Assembly (NCBI GenBank): GCA_018267825.1
Contig: JAFDXR010000003.1
Coordinates: 328,952 to 392,951, forward strand
Reading direction: 5' to 3'
Source: Bacteroidota bacterium
GTDB lineage: Bacteria > Bacteroidota > Bacteroidia > B-17B0 > Aurantibacillaceae
Length of the DNA stretch: 64,000 bases
Shown here: positions 1 through 9,411 of the stretch, one piece after another
Layout of the letters: every line of letters starts with the position of its first letter
How positions within the stretch are numbered: position 1 is the stretch's first letter
Program-made: the position numbers and the translations under genes
The notes under the pieces: model-generated
What the model was told of the DNA's origin: nothing
What the model saw: the letters and a program-made list of their open reading frames with translations, nothing else
Database searches by the model: none

Positions 1-1735
1 ACATCACATACGGATGTTTCTCTTTGAAAACATCAATGCCGAAGGTCCGGTTAGTATATGGAAGATTTAAAATGCCCATCACCGTAGCCGGTATATCGGG
101 CTGGTAGCAGGGACTACTGATGGTATCCGCTTTAAATAGTTTTGGCTGATGAATGATGCATGGTATATGGTTGTAACTGATCGGCATTTCGTATGTATGC
201 CCCATCGATAAACCATGATCCCCAAGGAAAATAAAAACCGTGTTCTTGTACCAGCTTTGTTTCTTAGCCTCATTCATAAAACGGCCAATGGCCCAGTCGG
301 CATAAAGCGTACAATTCTCCTTTTCGTTGGCACCATTTGGCTTAAAGGGTATATCCTGTGGGATTTTCCATGGTCCGTGATCGGAGGCCGTCATCAGCAC
401 AGCAAGAAAGGGTCTTTCCGACTTACGGTTCGATTGTGTTTCAATTAGTTTATCAAACAGCAGGTGATCGGGCACACCCAGTGCACTCACGGCCTGTCCG
501 AAATTAAAATCGTATTCGCTGATAAAATGTTCGAAGCCGTTTAGTTTATAAAAGCCCGACATGTTATCAAAATTAGGATCATGTGTTATATAGGAATATG
601 TATCGTAACCATGCTCTTTCAGAAGGCTGCCAATGCCGCTGAAAGGGGCTTTGATATAACTGCGCATTGATTTCTCTGCCAGTATAGCCGGGAAACCCGA
701 CACTGTAGAAAACAATCCATTGTACGTATGAATACCCGACGAAAAGAAGTTCTCACAGAAAACAGATTCACGGTTCAATGCGTGGAGATTCGGTGTCAGA
801 TTATTTCCACCATAGTAGCCCATCTTATACACCGACATACTTTCCATAATCACGATCACTACATTATAGGGCCTGGCGCCTCCCGAATCGGGCAAAACTT
901 CGCGGTCAATATTTTTCTGATACGGGGTTTTTGCGCCCAGGTAATGCCGTGTGTAAAGCAGATCCGCATCAATATCAGCAGGCACTTCATAGTGCGAGGA
1001 GCCTTTGTCGTACACGAGCGATTTCCAGAACGTGAAATTCGGATTGATGGCAATCTGGTTGGTGAATGCATGTTCCGAAACAATGGCTATGCCTTCCTGC
1101 AATCCATCGCGATCCATAATACGGCCACGCGCACCGCCAATAAGCAAACCGACAGCAACACCAAAAGCCAGGAATGTCACATACCACTTCGGATGCTTTT
1201 CTACCGCCAGTTGATTTTTAAAAACCCTGTACTGGCGGTTAAACACATAAATAGCCGGAACGACTATAGCAATGAACAAGAGCAGGTAACCCCAATAGGC
1301 GAAACTTCCGAAGATCATGCTCAGCATAAACCCGGGGCTTTCCTTCCATAGCAATGCATTGCGGTTGAGGTGGCTCCCAAACTGATCGTAGCAGGGAATA
1401 TCGACCGTGCAAATAAAATAATACACTGCGAGCATGCTCACAAAAACGATATAAGTGCCCCGGTAAAGAAATGAAAGATATTTCGGAAACAAGGCAGCCA
1501 GTGTCCACAACAATGTCGGCAGAAATGCAATCCAGCAGAAAACAGCACTGTCGAATTCGAGGCCAATGCGGAATGCTTTCAATCGTAGAATCCATGGCAC
1601 TTCGTCGGTATCAGCCGACTGGTTTACTGAATAAAAAATGAAACGAAAACAAAAGAAGATGACCAGGTTCAGACCATACAACTTCAGTAACAAACGGATA
1701 TAGGGCGGTATTGCGTTTTTAAGTCTTTCAGGCAT
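1..1735 (-). CDS. LTA synthase-like sulfatase-fold membrane protein (partial)
   Basis: This reading frame is open from an ATG at 1735 to the window edge, so the C-terminal end is missing. The first ~250 residues contain about five hydrophobic segments, followed by a large extracytoplasmic sulfatase/phosphatase domain. Visible marks are the strand NVVIVIMESMS, where the metal and nucleophile region of the alkaline-phosphatase superfamily begins, then TPNLHAL, and near the end VFIFLGDHG, a metal-binding Asp-His. This is the layout of the LTA synthase/phosphoglycerol transferase family. In Bacteroidota, which lack lipoteichoic acid, such proteins probably transfer phospho-head groups to envelope glycans or lipids (inference). 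The start overlaps the recN stop by 8 bp, which suggests translational coupling. Short frames read in other phases here are shadows. Confidence 0.85.
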   Translation of the reverse strand, partial: MPERLKNAIPPYIRLLLKLYGLNLVIFFCFRFIFYSVNQSADTDEVPWILRLKAFRIGLEFDSAVFCWIAFLPTLLWTLAALFPKYLSFLYRGTYIVFVSMLAVYYFICTVDIPCYDQFGSHLNRNALLWKESPGFMLSMIFGSFAYWGYLLLFIAIVVPAIYVFNRQYRVFKNQLAVEKHPKWYVTFLAFGVAVGLLIGGARGRIMDRDGLQEGIAIVSEHAFTNQIAINPNFTFWKSLVYDKGSSHYEVPADIDADLLYTRHYLGAKTPYQKNIDREVLPDSGGARPYNVVIVIMESMSVYKMGYYGGNNLTPNLHALNRESVFCENFFSSGIHTYNGLFSTVSGFPAILAEKSMRSYIKAPFSGIGSLLKEHGYDTYSYITHDPNFDNMSGFYKLNGFEHFISEYDFNFGQAVSALGVPDHLLFDKLIETQSNRKSERPFLAVLMTASDHGPWKIPQDIPFKPNGANEKENCTLYADWAIGRFMNEAKKQSWYKNTVFIFLGDHGLSMGHTYEMPISYNHIPCIIHQPKLFKADTISSPCYQPDIPATVMGILNLPYTNRTFGIDVFKEKHPYVM

Positions 1736-3383
1736 TGAGCAATTCTTTCGCATTTTTCAACGCTGCTTCAGTAGGTTTACCTGTGCTGAGCATTTTGGCG
1801 ATCTCTTCGATACGCTCCTGTTTGGTGAGTGCGCGTATATTGGAAATGGTTTTTTCTTTACTGTCGGCTTTATAAACGAACAAATGATTGCTGCCTTTGC
1901 CTGCAATCTGCGGTAAATGGGTAATCGTAATAACCTGCATGGTTTGTCCCATACCGGTAAGTATTGTTCCGATTTTATCCGCCACATCACCACTTACGCC
2001 GGAATCGATCTCATCGAAAATAATGGTTGGCAGTGCTGTGCGTTTGGCGAGCTGGGCTTTCAGGCACAACATCAGTCGCGATAGCTCACCCCCCGAAGCT
2101 ACCTTGTGAAGCTCTTTAAATTCTGCCCCTTTGTTGGCGGTAAACAGAAAACGGATAGAATCCAGTCCGTTTGGTCCGAATGTATCTGCCTGTTGCAATT
2201 CGATTTTGAATTGCGCATTCGGCATAGCCAGGTTCAGGAGCATTTCCCGGATGCTTTCTTCAATGGCAGGAACAGCTTTGCGGCGCTTAGCGGACAAATC
2301 GGTAGCAAGTGATTTGCATTGCTTATCCAGTGCTGTAATATTTTTCTGAAGTTTTTCGATGTCCTTTTCAAGCGATGAGAATCCATCCAGTTTCTGTTCC
2401 AGGTCTTCTTTCACCTGCAACAATTCCTGTTCAGATGCTACACCATGTTTCTTCAGGAGCCTGTTCAATCCGTCCAGGCGGGTATTCACTTCTTCGAGCC
2501 GGGCGGGATCATACACCACATCTTCTTCGGCACTGTCCATATCGGTAGCCAGTTCTTTGAGTTCGATATATGCCGAATTGAGCCGTTCATGAAGCTCTGT
2601 AAAGTGTTTCGAAAATTTTGAAAGCTGCTGAAGCTGTTGTCTTGCCAATGCCAGTGCCGATAGTACGTTTTCATCGCCACCATGAATGACTGCAGCCGAT
2701 TTTGACAAGCCTGATTTAATGAACTCAGCATTTTCGAGTGTTTCACTCTCTTCTTCCAGCTGCTTCAGGTCTCCCTCGCGGATACCGGCTTCAGATAATT
2801 CGCTGAATTGAAACTGCAGGTAATCCAACTCCTTGCGGGCCTGTTGTTCCTGCATCACCAGGTCATCCAATTCCTTACGGGCTTTGTTGTATTGCCTGAA
2901 TGTCGTTTTATATTCACTGAAAAGAGCATTTGTAGAAGCAAACGCATCAACGAGCCCGAACTGAAAGCTTGTTTCCCGCAACAGCAGCGTTTGATGCTGC
3001 GAATGAATATCGAGCAGGTTTTCGCCCAGCGATTTCATTACGGTGAGTGTTACCGGCGTATCATTGATAAAGGCCCGTGATTTCCCTTCCGGTGTAATTT
3101 CGCGGCGAAGAGTACATGTTGTCTCATAATCCAGTTCATTCTGGGTAAAAAAAGTTTCCAGTCCATAAGCCTTGATCTCAAACAAGGCCTCTACCACACA
3201 TTTTTTGGTTTTGTCGTGCAGGGAACTCACATCGGCACGTTCGCCCAGGGCGAGGTGGAGGGCTCCCAGCAATATAGACTTTCCGGCACCGGTTTCACCG
3301 GTAATAACTGTGAGCCCTGAACTAAAATCGACTTCCGATTGTTCTATCAGGGCAAAATTCCGGATACGTAACTGCTTCAGCAT
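1728..3383 (-). CDS. recN: DNA repair protein RecN
   Basis: RecN is an SMC-like ATPase in double-strand-break repair and recombination. The 551-residue product begins MLKQLRIRNFALIEQ, the typical RecN N-terminus. It has a Walker A motif GETGAGKS at residues 29-36, a long central coiled coil rich in Glu, Lys and Leu, an ABC signature ASGGELSR, and a Walker B TIIFDEIDSGVSG near the C-terminus. The frame stays open for 61 codons upstream, to 3566. That extension is not RecN-like and the conserved start fits the family, so the ATG at 3383 is chosen. It is probably co-transcribed with the overlapping downstream sulfatase gene. Confidence 0.97.
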   Translation of the reverse strand: MLKQLRIRNFALIEQSEVDFSSGLTVITGETGAGKSILLGALHLALGERADVSSLHDKTKKCVVEALFEIKAYGLETFFTQNELDYETTCTLRREITPEGKSRAFINDTPVTLTVMKSLGENLLDIHSQHQTLLLRETSFQFGLVDAFASTNALFSEYKTTFRQYNKARKELDDLVMQEQQARKELDYLQFQFSELSEAGIREGDLKQLEEESETLENAEFIKSGLSKSAAVIHGGDENVLSALALARQQLQQLSKFSKHFTELHERLNSAYIELKELATDMDSAEEDVVYDPARLEEVNTRLDGLNRLLKKHGVASEQELLQVKEDLEQKLDGFSSLEKDIEKLQKNITALDKQCKSLATDLSAKRRKAVPAIEESIREMLLNLAMPNAQFKIELQQADTFGPNGLDSIRFLFTANKGAEFKELHKVASGGELSRLMLCLKAQLAKRTALPTIIFDEIDSGVSGDVADKIGTILTGMGQTMQVITITHLPQIAGKGSNHLFVYKADSKEKTISNIRALTKQERIEEIAKMLSTGKPTEAALKNAKELLNA

Positions 3384-3604
3384 AATTGTGTTTACGAATA
3401 TCGGGATTAAGCCATGAAAAATATGCCCCATAAAACCCATTTTTTCAACAAGTTTCGATAGAAAAAACTTACGGCTAAACAACACAAACGTTTCAATCAC
3501 TCGTTTTATGACTTTACTCAAACGCATGTAACCTAAATCGTTTATCAGCGTAATAATAATGTACAAAGCATTGTATAAACTCCCACATCAAAAAACCTTT
3601 TACC

Positions 3605-4471
3605 ATGAGACAGCTTAAGATCACCAAACAGATTACCAACAGGGAAACGGCCTCGTTGGACATGTATTTACAGGACATTGGTAAAGTGGAATTGATAACG
3701 GCGGATGAGGAGGTTGTACTTGCTCAGAAAATCAAGGCCGGCGATCAGCGGGCACTTGACAAATTGGTGAAGGCCAATCTTCGTTTCGTGGTATCTGTGT
3801 CCAAACAATACCAGAATCAGGGGTTGAGCTTACCCGACCTTATCAATGAAGGGAACCTCGGCCTGATAAAAGCCGCTCAGCGTTTCGATGAAACCCGTGG
3901 TTTCAAATTCATTTCTTATGCCGTATGGTGGATTCGCCAGAGCATATTACAGGCCCTGGCCGAGCAATCGCGGATTGTACGTTTACCGCTCAATAAGATC
4001 GGTTCTATTAATAAGATCAATAAGACCTATGCTATTCTTGAGCAGGCTCTGGAGCGTGAACCAAGCGCCGAAGAACTGGCCGAAGCCCTTGACCTGTTGC
4101 CGGAAGATATTCGTGACACCATGAAAAATCAGAGCCGCCATATGAGCATGGATGCCCCCTTAAGCACCGGCGAGGAAGGTGGCAGCATGTACGAAGTGTT
4201 GGAAAATATTCATGCCTCATCGCCCGACAACGACCTGATTGTGGAGAGTCTGCGCCGTGAGATTGAGCGGGCGCTTACAACCCTGACGGCCCGCGAGGCC
4301 GATGTGGTGAAATTATACTTCGGTTTGAGTGGCGGTCACTCCCACTCGCTCGAAGAAATCGGTGAAAAGTTTGAACTGACCCGCGAACGTGTTCGTCAGA
4401 TCAAAGAAAAAGCCGTAAGACGATTGAAACATACCTCTCGCAGCAAAGTGTTGCGTGGGTATTTAGGATAG
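3605..4471 (+). CDS. rpoD: Primary sigma factor RpoD/SigA (Bacteroidota type)
   Basis: This is the housekeeping sigma-70 subunit of RNA polymerase. The 288-residue protein starts [14 protein letters not shown] and lacks region 1.1, as usual in Bacteroidota. Region 1.2 ([12 protein letters not shown]), region 2 ([20 protein letters not shown], then [13 protein letters not shown]), region 3 ([13 protein letters not shown]) and the region 4 helix-turn-helix ([20 protein letters not shown]) follow in order. A sigma of this type recognises the TTTG/TAnnTTTG promoters seen through the window. It is divergent from recN across a gap of about 220 bp. A hairpin terminator follows at 4506. Confidence 0.97.
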   Translation: MRQLKITKQITNRETASLDMYLQDIGKVELITADEEVVLAQKIKAGDQRALDKLVKANLRFVVSVSKQYQNQGLSLPDLINEGNLGLIKAAQRFDETRGFKFISYAVWWIRQSILQALAEQSRIVRLPLNKIGSINKINKTYAILEQALEREPSAEELAEALDLLPEDIRDTMKNQSRHMSMDAPLSTGEEGGSMYEVLENIHASSPDNDLIVESLRREIERALTTLTAREADVVKLYFGLSGGHSHSLEEIGEKFELTRERVRQIKEKAVRRLKHTSRSKVLRGYLG

Positions 4472-4505
4472 TATGTTTTGTGTGTTCTGTTTAGTTAGTA
4501 AAATT

Positions 4506-4539
4506 GGGTAAACGCGCTGTTTACCCTTTTTTATTTTCC
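4506..4539 (+). terminator. Rho-independent terminator after rpoD
   Basis: A perfect 8-bp stem, GGGTAAAC / GTTTACCC (4506-4513 and 4519-4526) with a 5-nt loop, is followed by a T-rich run. It lies 35 bp after the rpoD stop. The T-run abuts the -7 element that drives rpe. Confidence 0.85.
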
Positions 4540-4547
4540 TATCTTTG
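4540..4547 (+). promoter_or_regulatory. Bacteroidota -7 promoter element for rpe
   Basis: TATCTTTG matches the phylum's TAnnTTTG element exactly. The first rpe ATG downstream is at 4570, giving a leader of roughly 17 nt. The upstream in-frame start at 4504 lies before this element, so it would not be in the transcript. Confidence 0.7.
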
Positions 4548-4569
4548 TGGCATCAAAAACTTAGCTATT

Positions 4570-5217
4570 ATGCCGCATTTAGTTGCCCCATCCGTTTTAT
4601 CTGCCGATTTTGCCAATCTTCAGCGCGACGTTGAAATGATTAACCGGAGCGAAGCCGATTGGTTCCACGTAGATGTGATGGATGGCGTATTTGTACCCAA
4701 TATTTCCTTTGGATTTCCGGTGATAAAAGCCGTAAAAAAATATGCAGCCAAACCTTTGGATGTGCACCTCATGATTGTGGATCCGGATCGTTATACGCAG
4801 GCTTTTAAAGAGGCCGGTGCCGATATCCTGACTGTTCACCTGGAAGCCTGCACGCATCTTCACCGCTCTATACAGAACATTAAATCGCATGGCATGAAAG
4901 CCGGTGTAGCCATTAACCCACACACTTCTATACACCTGCTACAGGACATTATTGCGGATATTGACCTGGTTTGCATGATGAGTGTAAACCCCGGATTCGG
5001 CGGACAGAAGTTTATTGAAAACACCTATACAAAAGTAAAAGATCTGCGCCAGCTGATCGGTGATAAAAAATCGCAGGCACTTATCGAAATTGATGGGGGT
5101 GTGGATCTGAATAATCATAAAAAACTGGTAGAATGCGGCGCCGGTGTACTGGTAGCAGGTAATACCGTTTTCTCAAGTGCCAATCCAACAGAAACTATTT
5201 CGTTGTTGAAGAAATAA
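4570..5217 (+). CDS. rpe: Ribulose-phosphate 3-epimerase
   Basis: Rpe interconverts D-ribulose 5-phosphate and D-xylulose 5-phosphate in the cytoplasmic pentose phosphate pathway. The 215-residue TIM barrel begins MPHLVAPSVLSADF. It contains the catalytic and metal motifs HVDVMDGVFVPNISFG, DVHLMI, MSVNPGFGGQKFI and EIDGGV, and ends with the phosphate-binding VAGNTVF segment. Length and motif order are normal. The start at 4570 is preferred over the in-frame start at 4504, because the promoter element at 4540 lies between them and the conserved N-terminus begins at 4570. Confidence 0.97.
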   Translation: MPHLVAPSVLSADFANLQRDVEMINRSEADWFHVDVMDGVFVPNISFGFPVIKAVKKYAAKPLDVHLMIVDPDRYTQAFKEAGADILTVHLEACTHLHRSIQNIKSHGMKAGVAINPHTSIHLLQDIIADIDLVCMMSVNPGFGGQKFIENTYTKVKDLRQLIGDKKSQALIEIDGGVDLNNHKKLVECGAGVLVAGNTVFSSANPTETISLLKK

Positions 5218-5243
5218 TGTGACTTTGGTCGCAGGATTTTATT

Positions 5244-5864
5244 ATGAATATGACCATGACTATAAAATCCATATTTCTTCTGTTGGCATGCAGCCCCTTT
5301 TTATTTTCCTGTACGAAAAGCATCACCATTCATGTAAATCCCGATGGGAGTGCACAGGTACAATACCTGCTCAAATACGATAACCTGGGGAAAGCTGACT
5401 CTGCGGTATCCAGGGACGAACAAAGAAAGAAGAGAGACACTACGTTTTATTTTTACAAGAAGGCGTTCTCATCTTCTGAGATATCGGATTTTGATTGCCG
5501 GGTCAGCAGAAAGCTAAATCCCCGTGTCAGGTTCCGGATTGCCCATCTTGATTCGGTAGCCCGTTTCCTGGACCTGGAGAGCGACAGTGTTGAATATTTT
5601 ATTTTCACAAAACCCCATCAGGTTATACTGGATGCCGGAATGGGAGACACCGCAAAAGTCGGGTCGAATGATAGCAAAGAGGATCTTGATTTTCTGGAGG
5701 CCATGCGTTTTGATCTCACACTTTATACGCCGGAAAAAATAAAAAAGGTAACCAATGAAAGCGGTTTGCCCGTAAAGGTTTCGGGCCGGAAATTCTATAT
5801 CAAAACAACCCGCTCCAGAATAGCACATTCGGGTAAAAGAAACCGGATCATTTTAGAGTATTAA
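5244..5864 (+). CDS. Hypothetical lipoprotein
   Basis: The product is 206 residues long and is not recognised beyond its export signal. A hydrophobic signal segment ends in a lipobox-like LFSC around residue 23, so it should be a lipid-anchored envelope protein. The mature part starts KSITIHVNPDGSAQVQYLL, a beta-rich segment common in Bacteroidota lipoproteins, and is then a mix of charged and aromatic stretches without cysteines or repeats apart from one Cys near residue 84. It sits 26 bp after rpe on the same strand, so it may be read through from the rpe promoter. A strong bidirectional hairpin follows the stop. Confidence 0.75.
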   Translation: MNMTMTIKSIFLLLACSPFLFSCTKSITIHVNPDGSAQVQYLLKYDNLGKADSAVSRDEQRKKRDTTFYFYKKAFSSSEISDFDCRVSRKLNPRVRFRIAHLDSVARFLDLESDSVEYFIFTKPHQVILDAGMGDTAKVGSNDSKEDLDFLEAMRFDLTLYTPEKIKKVTNESGLPVKVSGRKFYIKTTRSRIAHSGKRNRIILEY

Positions 5865-5875
5865 AACACTCCATA

Positions 5876-5901
5876 AAAAAAGCCCTTTTTCAAGGGCTTT
5901 T
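5876..5901. terminator. Bidirectional hairpin terminator
   Basis: AAAAAGCCCTT and AAGGGCTTTT form a near-perfect stem with a 4-nt loop and A/T tails on both sides. It lies between two converging genes (stops at 5864 and 5922) and can serve both. Confidence 0.85.
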
Positions 5902-5921
5902 AAATTCTAATTTATAGTTGT

Positions 5922-6203
5922 TTAGTTCTGTAGTTTTTTGTGTTTTTTGTCGCCACCATCGCGGTCATCATCGCCACCTCCATAAATACCATTATCGATA
6001 GTGCCTGATACAGTTACAGTAGTACCTGAGTTATCACCGCTACCATCGGAGTTGGCTGTACGATTGCTGGATTTACCAGTAGTCGTCGTGCTCTGAGTCT
6101 CTGTATTTGAATGATTGCAGGTTGGTTTTAAATCCGACTTTCTGCAGCTCACTATAGCAAGTGATGCAACAATCATAAATACAATTACTTTAAACGTTTT
6201 CAT
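5922..6203 (-). CDS. Small Ser/Thr/Gly-rich lipoprotein
   Basis: The product is 93 residues long with a signal segment MKTFKVIVFMIVASLAIVSC ending in a lipobox-like AIVSC near residue 20. The mature peptide is low-complexity: Ser/Thr/Asn-rich, then TVTVSGTIDNGIYGGG, then an acidic DDDRDGGD and a basic KKHKK tail. It may be a surface or periplasmic lipoprotein, and no family is recognised. A TACCTTTA element at 6224-6231 would give a leader of about 15 nt. The downstream neighbour on the same strand is the sensor kinase, but transcription is directed away from shared regulation, and a hairpin closes this unit at 5876. Confidence 0.7.
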   Translation of the reverse strand: MKTFKVIVFMIVASLAIVSCRKSDLKPTCNHSNTETQSTTTTGKSSNRTANSDGSGDNSGTTVTVSGTIDNGIYGGGDDDRDGGDKKHKKLQN

Positions 6204-6223
6204 CGGAATCTTCTTAGTTTAGT

Positions 6224-6231
6224 TAAAGGTA
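6224..6231 (-). promoter_or_regulatory. -7-like element for the small lipoprotein gene
   Basis: Read on the minus strand, TACCTTTA matches TAnnTTTG except for the last base. It lies 20 bp upstream of the ATG at 6203. Confidence 0.45.
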
Positions 6232-6266
6232 GGTAATTATTTGGATTTCAGCCAAATTTTTAACAT

Positions 6267-9263
6267 TTAATTGATGATAAGTTCGACCCTGGTGCCCAAA
6301 ACCTCATTTTCTGCCGATTTCACCTCAAAAGGGCCATTAATTTCGATGCTGATATTGTTCATTTTCCCGAGTAACTGGATCCTTTGGGTCGTGATAAATG
6401 TGCCACGCGAAATGTGGGGTGCATTCACCTGTCCCTTGCGGGCTTTACTCTCCTCAATACCTATCCCGTTATCCTGGATGCTGATCACAATGTGTTTCTC
6501 GCGGTTGTATTCAATACAGATATCAATACGTCCATGCCTGCCCGAAGGAAGAATACCATGCAGGATACTGTTTTCGACGTAGGGCTGCAGCAACATAGGG
6601 GGAATCTCCGTGGCTTCAACATCAATATCATCGGCGATACGTATATCGTAATCAAATTTTTCTTCGAAGCGCATCAACTCAATCTGCAGGTATAGTTCCA
6701 GTCTTTCAATCTCTTCGGAGAGTGGCACGAGGTTACTCATGGAACTGTCGAGGTTCATGCGAATGAGTTTGGCAAAACGCGACAGGTATTTATGCGCCGA
6801 AAGTTTGTCCTCCTTATTCATGTAGTACTGAATAGAATTCAGTGCATTGAATATAAAGTGCCTGTTCATGCTGGAATTGAGGCTTTGATGTTCCAATACC
6901 ATGAGTTTGGATTTGTACTCGAGTTGTTGCGTGAGGTGATTTTTCCGGATCTCATTTACGCGCCGTTTGTAGAGTCCCCACAATACCGACAGTACAAACG
7001 CAGCGCACAGCAAAATGAACCACCAGCGGGTCCAGAAAGGTGGCAGAATCTCGAAACTGAAAACAGCAGGTACCTTATTCCAGTTGCCCATCACATCGCC
7101 GGCCATGACCTTGAATGTATATTTGCCGCTCGGCAGGTTGGAGTATGTTGCAAATGTGGCGTCTGTTGGCGAAGACCAGGTTTCGTCGAAACCTTCGAGC
7201 ATGTATTTGTAGCGCACCGCGGAAGGATTGCTGAGTTTTATACCCATGTAGTCGAAGGTAAAGTGCGTGGTCTGATAGTTTACTTTTAAGTGTTTGGGCA
7301 GGAGAGTCATTGAATCGATTTCGCCGGGTCCTTTTGCCCAACTCGTGTCTTTGAGAAACAGCCTCACACCGGAGATATGAATAAGCGGTTCAATGTTGCT
7401 GGCGTAAAAATCACGGATATTGGGATCGTATTTAATGACGCCTTCTGTGGTTCCCATCCATACATTTCCGAGATGATCTTTAAATGCCGCATTCTGATTA
7501 CACTCCATGCCAGGCAGCCCATCGAAAATAGTGTAATGCCTGAACTTGGTCTTTTTTGTTTTCACATACTCTTTGGTATCCAGTGCAAAAACCCCGCTAT
7601 TGGTTCCTATCCAGAGGAAGCCTTTGTTATCGATAACGAGGAAACATACATTGTTGGAATTCACAATGTCGTCGAGGTATATTTTTGAAAATGTGTTTCC
7701 GTCGTAATAATTAATTCCTGCTTTCGATCCGATCCATAAATGGTTATCGGCATCAACCACGAGTGAAAACAGGCTGTTGTTGCACAAACCGTTTTCTGTT
7801 GTGTATTTTGTAAATACGCCGTTCTGCCATTTGTAAAGCCCGTTTTTGGTGGCAAACCAAAGTCGCCTGTTATGATCTTCGACAATGGCCATGACATCCT
7901 TTCCGATATTATCAACTTCGCTGGTGAAATTTCGAAATGTTTTACCATCAAATACTGAAACGCCTTTGGTTGTTCCGAACCAGAGGTTTCCCTGGTAATC
8001 CTGGCATCCAGAGTACACTATTTTTGCTTCGAGGCCATCGTTGATGCTATAGTTTTTTATTTTCTTCCCATCGAAACAACTTACTCCATCGGAGGTACAG
8101 AACCATAGATTCCCGTTTTTATCTTTGAGACTGGCCCATACGGTATTGTTATTGAGTCCTTCGTTGGTGGAATATACAGTTGTTTGTGCACCGTCTTTCC
8201 TGGTAAGGCCTTTTCCGAATGTAGAGAACCAAAGGGCATGGTTATTATCTTCGAGAATGGAGAGTACGATATTGCTGCTCAGATTATCTTTAACGGTGAG
8301 ATAGGTGAATGTTTCGCCAAGAAACCTGCAGAGGCCTTTGCCATCAGAACCAATCCAGATGTTGTGTTCACGGTCTTCAAATACCACATTGGTATTATCG
8401 AGCGGCAAACCTTCTGCTTCTGTAAACCGCACAAAAGTTTCGCCATCGAATTTGGAGAGCCCGAATTTTGAGGCAAACCATATATTGCCTTCGGAGTCTT
8501 CGATGGCCGAGCGGATCCAGTCGTTAATGAGGCCGTTACTCTGATTGTAGTTTGTAAATTTTTTACCGTCGTAACTATAAACCCCTTCGCCAAAGGTACT
8601 GAACCAAAGTCTTTTGTCGCGCCCCATAAATATATGACTTACATTGAAGGGCTGATAGAGGCTTGTATCGGGATGGCCGAATGTTTTGCCATCAAAGAAA
8701 AATATCCCATTTTTGGTACCGAACCAAACCCTCCCCTTATCGTCGACACAGGCTGTGCGGACATTGTTGCTCATGATACCGTTCTCTTCCGTGAAGTATT
8801 CAAATTTCTTACCATCAAAACGACATATTCCGGCGCCGTCGGTTGCCAGCCAAAGGTTTCCGGCATTATCCTGTACAATAGCATTTATAAGGTTTTCAGA
8901 CATTTCATCCTTAAAAGGAAATGATTTGAATTTTTCGCCATCAAAATAATTGAGTCCACCCATGGTACCGATCCATATACCCATTTTCCTATCGGCTGCG
9001 AGCGAAAAAATCTGGTTATCGATCAGGCCGTTCTGAATGGAGTAGTTTGTAATTTTTTTTCCGTCGTACTTCGACAGTCCGGCGAGTGTACCCATCCAGA
9101 GGTAACCGTTTTTGTCCTGCGTGATGCACCGGACCTGCGATTGAGCCAGCCCCGATTCTGTTGAATAATTAATGAAATTATAATGCTGAGCCTGTAAGGC
9201 TGTATAGGTCAGGATGTATAACCATACTGAAAGGATACAAAATTTTATTCGCGGGGTGATCAT
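6267..9263 (-). CDS. Propeller-type sensor histidine kinase (LytS/His_kinase family)
   Basis: A 998-residue membrane sensor. A signal peptide (to about residue 25) is followed by some 13 two-component-regulator propeller repeats, each with a DGKxF...NGL and a (L/I)W(I/F)GT core, which form extracytoplasmic beta-propellers. A Y_Y_Y domain (YKYMLEGFDETW, residues ~665-735) leads to one membrane helix at ~743-765 and a coiled linker. The LytS-type kinase core has its phospho-acceptor His at ~802 in NRHFIFNALNSIQ. The ATPase N-box (LQPYVENSILHG, ~893) and G-box (DNGIGI, ~931) are intact. It therefore probably phosphorylates the LytTR regulator encoded just upstream at 9412. Nothing in the sequence shows its ligand. 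Confidence 0.93.
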   Translation of the reverse strand: MITPRIKFCILSVWLYILTYTALQAQHYNFINYSTESGLAQSQVRCITQDKNGYLWMGTLAGLSKYDGKKITNYSIQNGLIDNQIFSLAADRKMGIWIGTMGGLNYFDGEKFKSFPFKDEMSENLINAIVQDNAGNLWLATDGAGICRFDGKKFEYFTEENGIMSNNVRTACVDDKGRVWFGTKNGIFFFDGKTFGHPDTSLYQPFNVSHIFMGRDKRLWFSTFGEGVYSYDGKKFTNYNQSNGLINDWIRSAIEDSEGNIWFASKFGLSKFDGETFVRFTEAEGLPLDNTNVVFEDREHNIWIGSDGKGLCRFLGETFTYLTVKDNLSSNIVLSILEDNNHALWFSTFGKGLTRKDGAQTTVYSTNEGLNNNTVWASLKDKNGNLWFCTSDGVSCFDGKKIKNYSINDGLEAKIVYSGCQDYQGNLWFGTTKGVSVFDGKTFRNFTSEVDNIGKDVMAIVEDHNRRLWFATKNGLYKWQNGVFTKYTTENGLCNNSLFSLVVDADNHLWIGSKAGINYYDGNTFSKIYLDDIVNSNNVCFLVIDNKGFLWIGTNSGVFALDTKEYVKTKKTKFRHYTIFDGLPGMECNQNAAFKDHLGNVWMGTTEGVIKYDPNIRDFYASNIEPLIHISGVRLFLKDTSWAKGPGEIDSMTLLPKHLKVNYQTTHFTFDYMGIKLSNPSAVRYKYMLEGFDETWSSPTDATFATYSNLPSGKYTFKVMAGDVMGNWNKVPAVFSFEILPPFWTRWWFILLCAAFVLSVLWGLYKRRVNEIRKNHLTQQLEYKSKLMVLEHQSLNSSMNRHFIFNALNSIQYYMNKEDKLSAHKYLSRFAKLIRMNLDSSMSNLVPLSEEIERLELYLQIELMRFEEKFDYDIRIADDIDVEATEIPPMLLQPYVENSILHGILPSGRHGRIDICIEYNREKHIVISIQDNGIGIEESKARKGQVNAPHISRGTFITTQRIQLLGKMNNISIEINGPFEVKSAENEVLGTRVELIIN

Positions 9264-9348
9264 ATAATCGCTTGATGGTTGACAGCCTGTGTGACTATTG
9301 TACCGTCTAAAACGAATATAATAAAGTTATTGTGTGAGCCCGGACTCA

Positions 9349-9384
9349 GTATACAGGATGTAGTCTGTATTGTATAAGATGTAG
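9349..9384. promoter_or_regulatory. Candidate LytTR operator: direct repeats 21 bp apart
   Basis: GATGTAG occurs at 9357-9363 and again at 9378-9384, each preceded by a GTATA-type half (GTATACAGGATGTAG and GTATAAGATGTAG). The 21-bp spacing is two DNA turns. LytTR regulators are known to bind paired direct repeats on one helix face. The site lies between the response regulator and kinase genes, upstream of the kinase start at 9263. Confidence 0.4.
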
Positions 9385-9411
9385 CCATTGTTTATCCAAA
9401 TGCAGGATTGT

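Noticed and set aside
728-1351. 207-codon plus-strand frame
   Set aside because: It lies antisense to the LTA-synthase-like gene, whose minus-strand frame is open throughout and has family motifs. No domain is visible in this one.
3384-3566. 61-codon N-terminal extension of recN
   Set aside because: Not RecN-like; the conserved N-terminus starts at 3383.
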